From: Trichaptum fuscoviolaceum
Lineage: Eukaryota; Basidiomycota; Agaricomycetes; Hymenochaetales; Trichaptaceae
Length of the DNA: 64,000 nucleotides
Assembly: GCA_910574455.1 (NCBI GenBank)
Contig: CAJSYZ010000006.1
Span: 667,981 to 731,980 of the forward strand
Reading direction: 5' to 3'
In this document: positions 35,029-45,331 of the stretch, in pieces
Numbering within the stretch: position 1 is the first letter of the stretch
Layout of the letters: each line of letters opens with the position of its first letter
Program-made: the position numbers and the translations under genes
The notes under the pieces: generated by a model
The model's input: only the letters and a program-made list of their open reading frames with translations
Database searches by the model: none
What the model was told of the DNA's origin: nothing

Positions 35029-38000
35029 TTACATCTCCCACTCGCCTTCACTTTCACGTCGTGTCCTACGCTCCATGTATGAATGATTGTAGGAGGCGCT
35101 CTCCGCGCTTTCAGCAGACCTATCCACCTTCTTCAATTTTCGGGGCGTGGTCTCAGCTAAAGAGCTCTTCCGCCTCTCGCCTGGCCTCGACTTCTGTGGT
35201 GCGGGGCTTCCATGCCTAGACAGATCAAGGAAATCTGTCTCATCCACACGCATACTCTGCCTCATCGGCGACGCCGTGCTCGGCGTCAACGCCACTGTCC
35301 TCCGCGACGATACCTGGCCTACGCTCATGATCCTCGTGATGTTCCCGCCCTTCCATTGCTCCCTCCGCACCGACTCGATCGCCGTTTCTGTCATCATGGT
35401 GTTGCTGGACGACGTCCTCGAGCGAGGCGTGCTTGCGCTCAGACGACGCGGACTGCTGATCGAGATCGAGGTCGAATCACGCAGGGGAAATGCGACGGGT
35501 GGCATACGGACTGGGCTCTTCCCCTTCCGGTCTGGTTTCTCGGGCGGGTTCAAGAAAGGGTCCGAAGCGTCTGACACATTGCCGGGAACCCCACGGAAGG
35601 AGGCCATCCTTTGACGATCGAACTCAGCGACCCGAGCTGCGATATTGCGCAGTCCTCCTTCAACGACCATGTCGGAGTCCCGTAGGGTGTATTCAGCAGA
35701 GTTTCCTTCGCGAAAAGGATTTCTCGGAGGTGTGCGAGGGGTCGTAATTCGGCTGCTGTTCGTCCCGAAAGACAGTCCGGGCGTGATCACACTTGTCCGC
35801 GTACGGACACTGTTATCGTATCCAATGTTCTTATCAGAGTCTGCTCGAACACGAACACGGAGTGAAAGATCGTTGTCTGCCTGAGCTATGACCGGGTCAA
35901 TCGGCGGCGGCACTCCTCTGCGTTTCAGCGAGCTGGACTGTGACTCGTTACTTTTCTTGCTCGTTTTGCTCTCCCTGCTACCCGAACGATCTAGGAGTTC
36001 CCCGGGTCGATCAGTATTGTTGAAGGGATTGGTAAACTGTACATCAGACATCGGTGGAGGCGCTTTTCGCTTTATGGAGTTACTTGGCGTGATGGCCTGA
36101 GACTGAGAGTGCGAATGCCCAATTTCCGACATGGACTTGCGCGACAAAACCTCCTCTTCGACCAGATCTAGCGGTACCGAAGGTCTCCGTTCACGCTGAT
36201 ACCTCCCGCTAAACGTTTGTCTTGGCGGAATACCAGGAAATTGAGAAGCTAGCTCCTGAACCACGCTGAGTGAATCCGACGCCATGCTGCTCGCAGACAT
36301 AAAACGAGAATGTTGCAGTATTGGATTTCGTCCATTCTCCCACCCCTCTTGGGAGAACTTCGGGTTCAATCGCGGCGAGAGGCTCCTCGAAACATCATCT
36401 CCGATGCCTATGCTCTCTCCTGCAGACATAGAACGAACCCGTGCTACATGTTCAAGGTCTTTCGGCAACACGCTCGTCGAGGAGCGTTGAGCTGGAGCGA
36501 TCGCTGAGAGAGAAAGAGATGTAGACGATGTCCCTACAGACATTTTCGACCCCTCTCTCGATGGTAACATCGTCCCTCTTTTGTTGAACCTGTCTGCTAA
36601 CACTTCCGGACTTGGTAGACCGAATCCAGACAAACGAAGATTCAGCGCAGGAGGAGTTAAACCGTCATAGACGACTGTCACTCTTTGCGTATGCGTCTGC
36701 GAGTCCTGCGGCATAGGCCGCGGGCCGTATAGTACATTTGCGCGAGGCTGGGAGTAGAATTCGGTGGCCGAAGGAGAGAGCCGCGCGAAAGTGCTTGCAC
36801 GCGGATTCGATATAAGTCCTCGAATTTGGGTCATTGAAGGCTCTCGACCGAGTGACCGTGGCGCGTCGCTAATGATGAAACATTAGGGGAAAAAATCCGC
36901 AGAAGAGCACATTCAACTCACGCTTCAAGAACACCGTACACGAGGCAAACTCGGTTGAGCAAGCGAAGAACTCGACGTACGAGAACGACGGGAAAGCCGC
37001 CATCCACAAAGCCTAGCAACGTTTCCACCACGCCCAATTTTGCCCCAACGGCGATCCATGATATGCCCCTCAAGCGAGGTATCTGGAGCTCCACAGAAGC
37101 TAGGCTAGTCCGACTCGAGGGCGCAGACCGACGTCTCTCGAGAAACAGCCGAAGGACCAGGTAGAAGGAAAAGCAGAAAATGACGACTTGGAAAGTAATG
37201 AGGACGACGAGCGTGACCGATGTAAAGAAAAGCCACAGCTCTTGGTTGCCGGAAGAACTGAATCCGATGGCGAGGTACTTCTGTTGGCTTGAGTTTTGCA
37301 AAACCCCTGTATTGCCGCTATGAGGTACAGGCGAGATAAATACTGGTCCGTACTTACGGTAATTGATACCGACGAACGAGCCGAGCTCGTTTGTTGCAAT
37401 AGTCACGGGTATGAGACCGAGAAGAGCATACTTGGATACCTTGCGAACAAGTCGAGGAAGCAGGGGGAGGCAATACGAGCGAGCGAGGACGTAGAGAAAA
37501 GACATGTAAAGCAGGATCGGGATGAAGGACAGCGCCCCTACGAAAGATAAGCAAAGATTCGTTGTGCCGACATTCTAACATACCAAGAACAATATCAAAG
37601 ACCTTGAAGACCGACAAAGATGTTCGTGCAGAATTGACCTGGTGCGAAAGGAGATCTACGAGAGCGAGGATGAAGAAAATCCAACTGTCAGCGATGAGCC
37701 AGTAATGTTTCCGGCTGTAACAGTTATTAGTCGGAGACTACTTGGTATTTCGTGAAACACGCACCTGCTGAAGTTCCAAAACCGAAGCGACAGTGCGCCA
37801 ATCGCCATCACCTGGATGACAGGCGCGATAAAAATGATGCCATTCTGTCCTCTCTCGAGCGCGGCACATCGCAAGATTGTCGCGGATGAGAGACAGTTGG
37901 TGCTCATCAGACAATTTGAGTCCTTCGTTGGGTGCCAGACTTCAGGATAGGTTGTTCATGCTTTGTGGATCCGAAGGAAAGCTGGCCGTAACGAAAGCGA

Positions 38001-38486
38001 ATATACAAGAAGTGAATTGAACGAGAACGAATGGTTGGTTTAAAACGAGAGTAGGTGCAGGCCGGCTGCAGCGAACAGACCAGCTCTTGGATGGAGGTGA
38101 AAGGAAGAGTCGTTGGGTACTTTCGGGGTTGCTTGCGGGCACATCGATATTAGTGCGTTCCCAGCCCGTTGCAACTCGGCAACCGTATAGTGATCGTCAA
38201 CTACTTGTTCACGACCACTGCCCAAAATAGATATAAGCGATTTCTCCTTGGAATAAGATGCGAAAGCTACTCACTTGCTGTCCGAGTCTCACATTATAAG
38301 TGCCTGGCTGAAGGTGTGTGTTGGGGGGCGTTTTGACGAATACAAAGAGGCGCAAGATGTATCATGCCTTGCGTTCGTTCTCCTTTCCGAGCAACAATCA
38401 AAGTCTTCATACGAGACCATTAGAGGTGCGACAGGTGTTGAGTTTTCTGGTAATGTCGTGTCACAGATGGTGGCGATCAAGAGCAA
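35029..38486 (-). CDS. Seven-helix membrane protein with long Ser-rich cytoplasmic tail
   Basis: The well-supported part runs from about 37907 to 35029. Exons give seven hydrophobic segments: IIFIAPVIQVMAIGALSL, YWLIADSWIFFILALVDL, SFIPILLYMSFLYVLA, YALLGLIPVTIATNEL, LWLFFTSVTLVVLITFQVVI, ISWIAVGAKLGVVETLLG and VLRLLNRVCLVYGVLEA. An in-frame splice (donor GTGAGT after GAAGC near 36921, acceptor CATTAG near 36868) then joins a tail of about 610 residues, rich in Ser, Pro and Arg, ending EWEM. Upstream, minus-strand stretches up to about 38490 (QILPLLLIATICDTTLPENS and PGTYNVRLGQQ before a GTGAGT) read like a signal peptide and extracellular N-terminus, but the joins and start codon are unresolved. 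The layout resembles a receptor, yet it matches no fungal receptor class I can name, so GPCR-like is only a guess. Confidence 0.6.
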
Positions 38487-38881
38487 AGGGAGAATCTGGG
38501 TCGGTATGAGTTTAAACTATTTGCTGCATGCCAGTGTAAGCGCGCGAACATGAGCCTCAATAAACGCAAATTATATACCTGATACCACCTTTTCGCGATG
38601 AATTTCATTATATGCGAAAGGGTAACTAGTCTGATGCATACGAACAAATATCATCGTATAGAGCGAATTTAAGTTGATGAGCACTGAGCACTGAGCAGGA
38701 GATTGCTATTATATATAAGGCAACTTCAAGCCTTTCGATCAGGGTTAGCAGAAATTTTGCCAAAGGTAGCGTCCTAACTTCACTACTTCCACCACGGTCG
38801 TACACTTTCAAAAAAAAAAGACCTCCTGTAACCTGAAATTTTCAGGGAAACGCACTGAAGAGAAGGCCACATTGTTCCGAC
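38487..38881. other. Divergent intergenic region
   Basis: Presumed shared promoter between the seven-helix gene (minus) and SOF1 (plus). It includes an A-tract at about 38809-38819 just upstream of SOF1. The missing first exon of the seven-helix gene may lie here. Confidence 0.4.
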
Positions 38882-40626
38882 ATGGTGGTAAGTAATTTTA
38901 CCCTGAGTTCAGAACGTTTTACTGAGCGAACTCTACAGAGAATAAAAGTGCTGCAGCATTCTCCTGCAGAGCATCTGCCTGGAAGGAGAGGCGATCCAAA
39001 GCCTACGTCGCGGAATCTCGACCCAAATATGCATCCCTTTGCGCGACAGCGGGAACGTATGAGGGCACTGAACGCAGCGAAGATGGAGCGAATGTTCTCA
39101 AAACCTTTTGTCGGAAGTCTAGACGGGCATGTGGATGCGGTTGAGGTGATGTCCAGAAAACCACAGTCGCTAAGCTTAGTAGCTAGTGCGAGCTGGGATG
39201 GAGGTGAGCTGACGTGATTTTCAGATAATGCATCTAACGTTTACTTTGTTCATGTTTCAGCGATTATTGTGCATGATGTGCCGCAACGAAGACATGTTGT
39301 AAATCTGCAATCCGCACACAAGGGGAAGGTGTCCGGCCTGTGTTGGGGCGAGGGAGATCGGTTGTTGAGCTGTGGAGTCGACCGGACTGTGAAACTCTGG
39401 GATACGAGAGAGGGCTCAAGCTCAGATGGTGATGCTGGTCCATCAGAGGTATGTCTTAACTTTTCTAAAATAACGGACTCATTCTCACTCTCTCAGAATC
39501 GAAAACCTTTGAATGTCTTTCCGGGGAAATTTGCGTTCAAGTGAGTTATTATCTCACACTGCTTTAAGGCCCTAGCAGTGATTTCTTCCGCAGCTCAATA
39601 GATCACCACCGCACAGACCCACAATTCGCTACCGCCTCTAGCATCGTCCAAATATGGGATGAAACGAGGTCCGTAACTCATATGAGTCGAATCAAGAAGA
39701 AAAAACTAACATCACCGCAGGAGCACACCCATCTCCAATCTCACCTACTCAACCTCTACGGAGACCATATCTGCCATCCGCTTCAATCTCTCTGAATCCT
39801 CCATCCTCGGTTCTGTAGGGTCCGATCGTACATTTACTCTCTATGACATCCGGACAGGCAAGGCAGAGCGCCGCACCGTCATGCAGTTCCGCTCGAATGC
39901 ACTTGCGTGGTCGCCAACGTTCCCAACGTCCATTCTCCTAGCTTCTGAAGACCATAACTTGTACACCTTCGACATTAGGAACCTAGGATCTCCAACGCAG
40001 ATATATAAGGCCCATGTCGCGGCTGTTGTTAGTTGCGACTGGAGTCCAACGGGCATGGAGTTCGTGAGTGGCGGCTGGGATAGGACGATTAGGATCTGGA
40101 AGGAAGGTGTCGGTCGACAGCCTGAAGTCTATCATACCAAGCGGATGCAGCGGTAAGGGCTTCTTCTCATCTCTTTGCTCCTCTGTCTCTTACGGAACTC
40201 TACGACTTTAGGTTGACATCCACCATATTCACCGCTGATGCGCGTTTCGTACTTTCAGGCTCAGATGATGGTAACGTGCGCATCTGGAAGGCTCGCGCCT
40301 CAGACAAGCTCGGTGTCGTGACCACGCGTGAAAAGGCGGCCATGGAGTACCGCGACAGCCTCCGGGAACGCTGGAAGACCGACGTCGAGATCGGCAAGGT
40401 TTCTCGGTATGTAACCGTCCTGTCCTACAACGATTGCCTGCTGACCATTCGGTTATTTTTAAGGAGTCGACGACTACCGAAACCTGTGTACACGGCGTCG
40501 CAGCTCAAGCACACGATGCTCGAGGCCAGGCGGGTCAAGGAAGAACGACGCCGGAAACACACAAGAGCAGGCGAGAGCAAGCCGAAAGCCGAGAAAAAGA
40601 AGGTCGTCATCGCCGAGCAGAGCTAA
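38882..40626 (+). CDS. SOF1: Sof1/DCAF13-like WD40 protein, U3 snoRNP / small-subunit processome
   Basis: Eight exons (38882-38887, 38939-39203, 39261-39448, 39497-39540, 39594-39668, 39721-40152, 40212-40406, 40464-40626) join in frame to 455 residues. Sof1 is a nucleolar WD40 protein needed for 18S rRNA maturation. The N-terminal segment ending RNLDPNMHPF and RALNAAKMERMFSKPFVGSL is diagnostic, followed by WD repeats (LLSCGVDRTVKLWDTR, GSVGSDRTFTLYDIR, EFVSGGWDRTIRIWKEG, FVLSGSDDGNVRIWKARAS). The C-terminal Sof1 domain has RRLPKPVYTASQLKHTM and a Lys/Arg-rich end. The first coding exon is only ATGGTG, placing Met-Val before RIKVLQHSP, which matches where Sof1 proteins begin. The start is chosen for that reason. 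Confidence 0.95.
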
Positions 40627-40819
40627 GGACCTTTGTTTACTGTGTTTTCCTTTCCTTTCCTGCATCTCCACCTTCTATTTTTATTTGCTCATCCACTTGT
40701 ACTTGCATATTGTCTCAGTGCAATTCATATGTTGTGCTATGTTCCGCGTAAGTGGGCATATAGCTGGATTATTGACATTCCTCTGGCGTCACTAGAATCA
40801 AAGTCCGCTCAATCTCAAG

Positions 40820-40990
40820 AGTATGTCAAACTTCAGACCCGCTCGTGCTTTCCTCACTGTGAGGCAGATGCACCCCCCATAAGGTACAGGTGACAGGTTT
40901 AAACAATGGCTGCGCTATTCTGACGACTGAATAAACTTACAGACGGACCGTTGTAAACACCGCAATCCACTTGCATTGACCGCCAATCAA
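40820..40990 (+). pseudogene. Frameshifted copy of the 25.1-kb orphan gene (exons 1-2)
   Basis: From an ATG near 40825, MSNFRPARAFLTVRQM aligns with MLSFKDIRALHIARQM at 25.10 kb. Next, CACCCCCCATAAG stands where the other copy has CGCCTCCATAAG; one extra base shifts the frame into TAA. The intron (GTACAG to TTACAG) and the next exon start (ACGGACCGTTGTAAACACCG, compare ACGGAACGTTGCAAACATTG) are also kept, after which similarity ends. This marks the left edge of duplicated block B, about 200 nt past the SOF1 stop codon. Confidence 0.6.
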
Positions 40991-41535
40991 CTCTAGAAGC
41001 CATCGAACCACTATTCGAATCCTTCGTGGGGTTCGTCGTGTCTCTTTCGCACCGCAATCTCGTTTTGTAGGTGCACTCCTCGAAACCATGAGTGGTTCAT
41101 CTTCTTTATCTGAAGATTCGTTGATGGCCTTGCTGGAGATTTCTTCGCGCTTCACTTATAACTGGTTGCCCAGAAACGCGATTCCTCATGCTGAATTGGT
41201 GTCACATTTCTACGTGGATGTCGAAGGCTTTGCGTTTAACACATATGGCTACTTTGCTCGGAGGTTGGATGCCAACCAAAAGGACCTAGTCACACGACAC
41301 AGTCCAGCTATGGCAATGACCTTCGTGGCCTAACCATCAGAAGCGCAGCATTTGCTATTTCTCACTCGGCAACATACTCCAATAACTGTGACCTTATCTA
41401 TCTTAATCTCGAAATCGGAAGAGTAGCTGCACATTGGATCATCGGTGCCCCAGATCCGAGCGACAGAGAGCCTCGACGATCTAGGTGCGCTAAGTGCTGC
41501 GTCACTCCAGGGTTTTATCCTTCCACGTTGTGTGC
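40991..41535. other. Unassigned DNA inside duplicated block B
   Basis: A plus-strand frame at 41088-41333 begins MSGSSSLSEDSLMALLEISS and has no recognised domain; no match in block A was seen by eye. It may be an exon of an accessory gene or remnant. Confidence 0.3.
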
Positions 41536-41660
41536 ATGTCTCAGACTCTCGGGCATTCGTGTTCTGTCCTGTTTCCGCAGATACTTGGGCGTCTATAGAG
41601 CCTAACACAGCGTTGGTCTTATTTCAGCATTACACCTGTCAGGATCTTCATCAGTGCCTA
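41536..41660 (+). pseudogene. Copy of the F-box/LRR-like fragment
   Basis: Reads VSDSRAFVFCPVSADTWASI and then EPNTALVLFQHYTCQ, clearly similar to the minus-strand fragment at 30.04-30.17 kb but in the opposite orientation relative to the DUF6593 gene next to it. Similarity stops at about 41640, where the sequence changes to match the region before the other DUF6593 gene (28.09 kb), so a junction between two copied pieces is visible here. Confidence 0.6.
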
Positions 41661-41759
41661 GCTGCGGACTGTCTACTGGCTGGATAAATTACCGATGTCA
41701 AGCTTGACCTCTAGCTTGATCCTTTCCTATACCTACACGTACCTGCTGCAACACTATTG

Positions 41760-42418
41760 ATGCCTCTCAAACTTGTGTTCGAACAGACCGATCCATGCAA
41801 TGCCGTTCTCGTGCGCTCGGATGACGGGAAGCTCGCATACCGCTCGTCAACGCCATCCATTACGCTCGGGAAGCGAGTGACAAAGATCACGCGTATAGAT
41901 CGGACGGGTCTTCAGCACTTGGTCGCTAGCATCAAATGGGAGGAGCCAGTCGAGGATGATTCGGAAATTGCCATATATAACGGGGACTGGAGGAAAATCA
42001 CAACATTTATGTCCCAACGGAGGCAGTTCTCTCCGTATGTCTTTCATTCTGTATTCACTATGATCAATGTCTCACATGGACGTAGCGTCCGTTACATGAA
42101 GTGCGCAAACGGGGGTGAATATAAATGGATCCGATACTTTCAGGTCCGTTTCATTCTTTATCATTCCAACCAAAGTCAATAAATGTATACGATCCTCTTG
42201 TGCAGCTATGGGATCTCGAAATGAAAGAATGCCATGCGAGGTTCGAACCAGCAAAGTTTAATTTGCTGTCCATGAAACGCTTGAAAGCGACGTTGGATAT
42301 CGCGCTAGACATTGACTCTGAATCGTCCATCGCAATCCAGACATGCGATACTATAATCGTGTCGTTACTCGTGATGGAAAAGTGGAGGCGGTACGCGTCT
42401 CTCCATGGTCATGCCTGA
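41760..42418 (+). CDS. DUF6593-domain protein, copy B
   Basis: Three exons (41760-42034, 42086-42143, 42206-42418) join in frame to 181 residues. It begins MPLKLVFEQTDPCNAVLVRS and carries RSSTPSITLGKRVTKITRID, HLVASIKWEEPVEDDSEIA, YMKCANGGEYKWIRYFQLWD and a C-terminal TCDTIIVSLLVMEKWRR. Exons 1 and 2 have the same lengths and phases as in the copy at 28.2 kb, so the two arose by duplication. Protein identity is high and the differences look conservative, so both are probably under selection. Function unknown; no signal peptide or membrane helix. Confidence 0.85.
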
Positions 42419-42571
42419 GGACGTTCCTTCGGGAGATGTATGAAATACAGTACGAAGACGACATTGCGATTTATTAAGAGATGTACAAAATATGTGCTGT
42501 CATTTTACGATACTATAACCGATTTACGTCACCAGATACTATTGCGTCTTTCTACACAACATGACAAACTG

Positions 42572-42925
42572 TTACTGGGAATAGTACTCCGTGGCGTAGG
42601 ATTTTACAGACCTGGGCTGGAAGTCAGGGTACAATTCCCTCGCATCGAGGGCGCCTCCGCACTCCTCCTTCGCGTTGTCGATGGTGTTATCGCACCAAAC
42701 GTACACACTGTGCATAAACTGGAAGAAGCCTCGTTTTTCGGATTCCTGCGCAGCCTCGTTGGCGATTTCCAACAGGCTCTCTGCTGGGATATGCTTAGTA
42801 GGAATTGGCCTTCCGGCAATGCGCTCCGCGAGCGAAAAGATCTCGTTCTCCGTGCGCTGTTCTGCCCAGTAGAAGACGTAGTCAGAATACGTTCATCGGA
42901 AATGATTCGCTCCGCATTTCTTCGA
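42572..42925 (-). pseudogene. Inverted 3' fragment of the NmrA-like gene
   Basis: The minus strand encodes RIAGRPIPTKHIPAESLLEI, then QESEKRGFFQFMHSVYV and a terminus SYATEYYSQ plus stop, nearly the same as the last third of the NmrA-like protein at 26.5-27.6 kb. Moving toward the 5' side, GAACGTATTCTGACTACGTC stands where the intact gene has GAACGTACTCTGAACAGATACGTC, a 4-nt loss that breaks the frame. Similarity fades at about 42925. No start, Rossmann motif or upstream exons are present, so this is a dead fragment. In the intact locus the two genes face the same way; here they converge. Confidence 0.8.
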
Positions 42926-43266
42926 TCTCAGCGGCACATTAACATGAGATTGCTCGCATGGGTGCTGGGAAGCCATAGCTCTGTATATAATCTGTTACTT
43001 ACGAGTTTAGCGAATTTGTAGAGCAACTTACACCTCCGACATCTAAGGCTTGCTTAGCAAAAAATTAGACCCCAGTCTAGAGCGGTGGGAGCTGAAACAA
43101 TGAAAGTGCAGAAGCAGACGCGGAGACTATTTCCGTACACAGCTGATTACACAGACTTTATAACAAGAAAAATAATTCACAGTAATAAGTCAAAATATAC
43201 ATACAATGCCAAGAAAGCGCAACGAAAGGAATCCAAATTACAACGATACCGACGACTACCCAAGTA
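42926..43266. other. Intergenic region
   Basis: Right edge of duplicated block B and the 3' side of the DUF2461 gene. No other feature recognised. Confidence 0.45.
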
Positions 43267-45023
43267 TTAGTTTTCGGTTTCGTTCTCGCTTTGCTCCGCA
43301 TCTGTTTCTTCACCCGGCTCGACCGTCATCATGTCGTTCAAGCTGAAAAAATAGGTGAGCTTGGTTTGTATGACATCCACATTCACAAGCACCTACAGGT
43401 GAACAAATGGTCGGGTCACGTCAACGAAACGCTTCAGTTCCTCCTTGAAGTCAGGACTGAGCACTTCTTTGTCTGTTAGTCTTAGATGGGAAAAAATTAT
43501 TAATTAATTAAAGAGCTTTACAAGGTACATTTTACTTACTTGTGGGTAACAGCAAATGACCGGCATTTCAGGATATCTATGTCTCTGAATCTCGCATTAG
43601 TGCTGTGGGGACAACTTCGAAGACGAGACGCAGTACTTGTGGTTCTTATCGATGCCTTTAGGCGCAACTTTCAATTCGTCCTCGAAACCAAAGATATTTG
43701 AGCGTTGACCCTTCGCGCCTTTCTTGGGTTCGCCATATAGTTTTACGAACTCTGGCTTCGAGATTGTCTCCCTCAAGCGTCGCGACGATCGCAGAATGTG
43801 ATTCCTGATTAAGCGGATAAGCTTCCAAAGTTGACAGAAGACCGCCGTGGCTAACCTAATAGTTTGCAACTCGTTCTTTCCGGGACACCATGTCCCAGCT
43901 GCGAAGAAACTGCCACCTGCTTTTACTAGATGATTTGTTAGAAACCAGACATTGAATACGTGCACATAGATACTTACTACAACTTGAGTGTATGAGAAAG
44001 TGAGATGATTTGCTTTCAAGATTCATAAGACGCCAGTGCTAACACTTACAGATGATCTGGTACGAACTCAGACGGATGTTACAGAATTTTAACGAGATGG
44101 AACTCACAACCAGCAAAGATGCCCTTTCGTCCACTCCTAGAGAAGCTTGCAGAGAAGCCCGTCTTATATGGAGTTTTATCATTACTGAACCGAATATCTC
44201 GATAAATGCGATGTGTAACATCGTTGGGAGGCAATGGAGGCACTTGAGGGTCGGCTTCGGTAAGTAATACTGTGAACTCGTCAATGAAGTCCTTCCACTC
44301 CTTTTCGGCCAGTCGGTATACAGGTTCTAGTGTATTCGTTAGAGGACTCTGATGTTGACACCTGAGAAACGAGGTTTACCATGTAGCTTGAACCTGGGCA
44401 ATAAAATTAGGCAAGGAACTCCGGGAGCGACAAGCCCACGTACCAAGTTCGGTCATTGCATTCTGGATCCTGAAGTTGCTTAAGGAAATTTAAGGTATTC
44501 TGAGATATTTGTCCGGGTGGTACTTAAGAAAATGGGATGTCAGACTTCGTGAATCGAGAGGAACAAGGATTGTATCTATCGTACCTCTTCCAGTCTTAGG
44601 TGCTTGGACAACTGTTCCAACTACCTCTTGGCCATCTTCCAGGTCGTCGAACTCATCCTCGTCATCGGCAGCTCTAGTTTTATTGGCAGACTTCTTCGTG
44701 TTCGGCCTCGACTTCTTCGGTGAAGATGTGGCAGGGCTCTTTTTCACCGAAGCACGTTTCCTCTTCTTATTATTTTTCGTAGACACACCGAAGTCCGCAT
44801 CATCAATTGCATCGCTATCCATGGACAATGCATCTTCTACTTCCGATTCCTCTTCATTGTACGCCTCACTTTCGTCCTCGCTCACGTCTTCGTCTGAAAC
44901 ATAAGTTTTCTTGTCTCTTGTTGTCTTCTCCTTCTTCGTTCGCACAGGAGTGCCTTTCGTTTTAGACGTCTCCTTTGGAGTATCCTTCGATTTTTTCCCT
45001 GGTTTCACTGAAGGACGAGCCAT
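43267..45023 (-). CDS. DUF2461 / TIGR02453-family protein with acidic-basic N-terminus
   Basis: From the ATG at 45023 (MARPSVKPGKKSKD) the first 150 or so residues are charged and low in complexity, with acidic runs (DEDVSEDESEAYNEEESEVE) and Lys/Arg-rich patches (KKRKRASVKK) that look like nuclear targeting signals. Several exons then give the DUF2461 domain: GQISQNTLNFLKQLQDPECN, FKLHEPVYRLAEKEWKDFID, HRIYRDIRFSNDKTPYKTGF, GGSFFAAGTWCPGKNELQTI, ETISKPEFVKLYGEPK and DELKVAPKGIDKNHK. The family is conserved in bacteria and fungi, with unproven function. The protein ends with an acidic segment and TAA at 43267. It is divergent from RTF1, with 308 nt between start codons. Confidence 0.88.
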
Positions 45024-45331
45024 GGTCGTGTCGAGCTCAGAGGCAATACAAACGAGAGATGGGCGCGACCATACTGTAGGCGCGCGTATTAGAAAGCACG
45101 ACGCGTCTGAGTCTTGAATTAAAAACGCCAAGACATACTGCTACTAATACTAGAAAAGTAAGTTCTAGGGCTGCAGCTTGAATACACGAATACAATACTA
45201 GTATATATATTAAGTAATATTAAGTTACGTGATCGCACATTATTGAGACTCGCGAGTCGTTGGCTGTCTCTCCTTCAATACAAGTGACCACGACATCCTT
45301 CCTGCTTCCAATTTCCTACTGAACAACTGCA
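45024..45331. promoter_or_regulatory. Shared bidirectional promoter region DUF2461 / RTF1
   Basis: Only 308 nt separate the two start codons of divergent genes. The AT-rich stretch around 45180-45240 (ACTAGTATATATATTAAGTA) is the likely core region. No specific factor site was identified. Confidence 0.5.

Noticed and set aside
35147..35614. Plus-strand open frame opposite the seven-helix protein tail
   Set aside because: Antisense to a long Ser/Arg-rich coding exon; the biased composition keeps several frames open.
41445..41687. Independent gene with VFCPVSADTWASIEPNTALV
   Set aside because: It is a truncated copy of the fragment at 30.1 kb, cut off at the duplication junction, without a start region of its own.
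42440..43021. 193-codon plus-strand open frame
   Set aside because: Its second half is the antisense of the NmrA-like 3' fragment; it has no domain of its own.
44509..44904. Ser/Phe-rich plus-strand frame opposite DUF2461
   Set aside because: Mirror of the Lys/Asp/Glu-rich N-terminus on the other strand.
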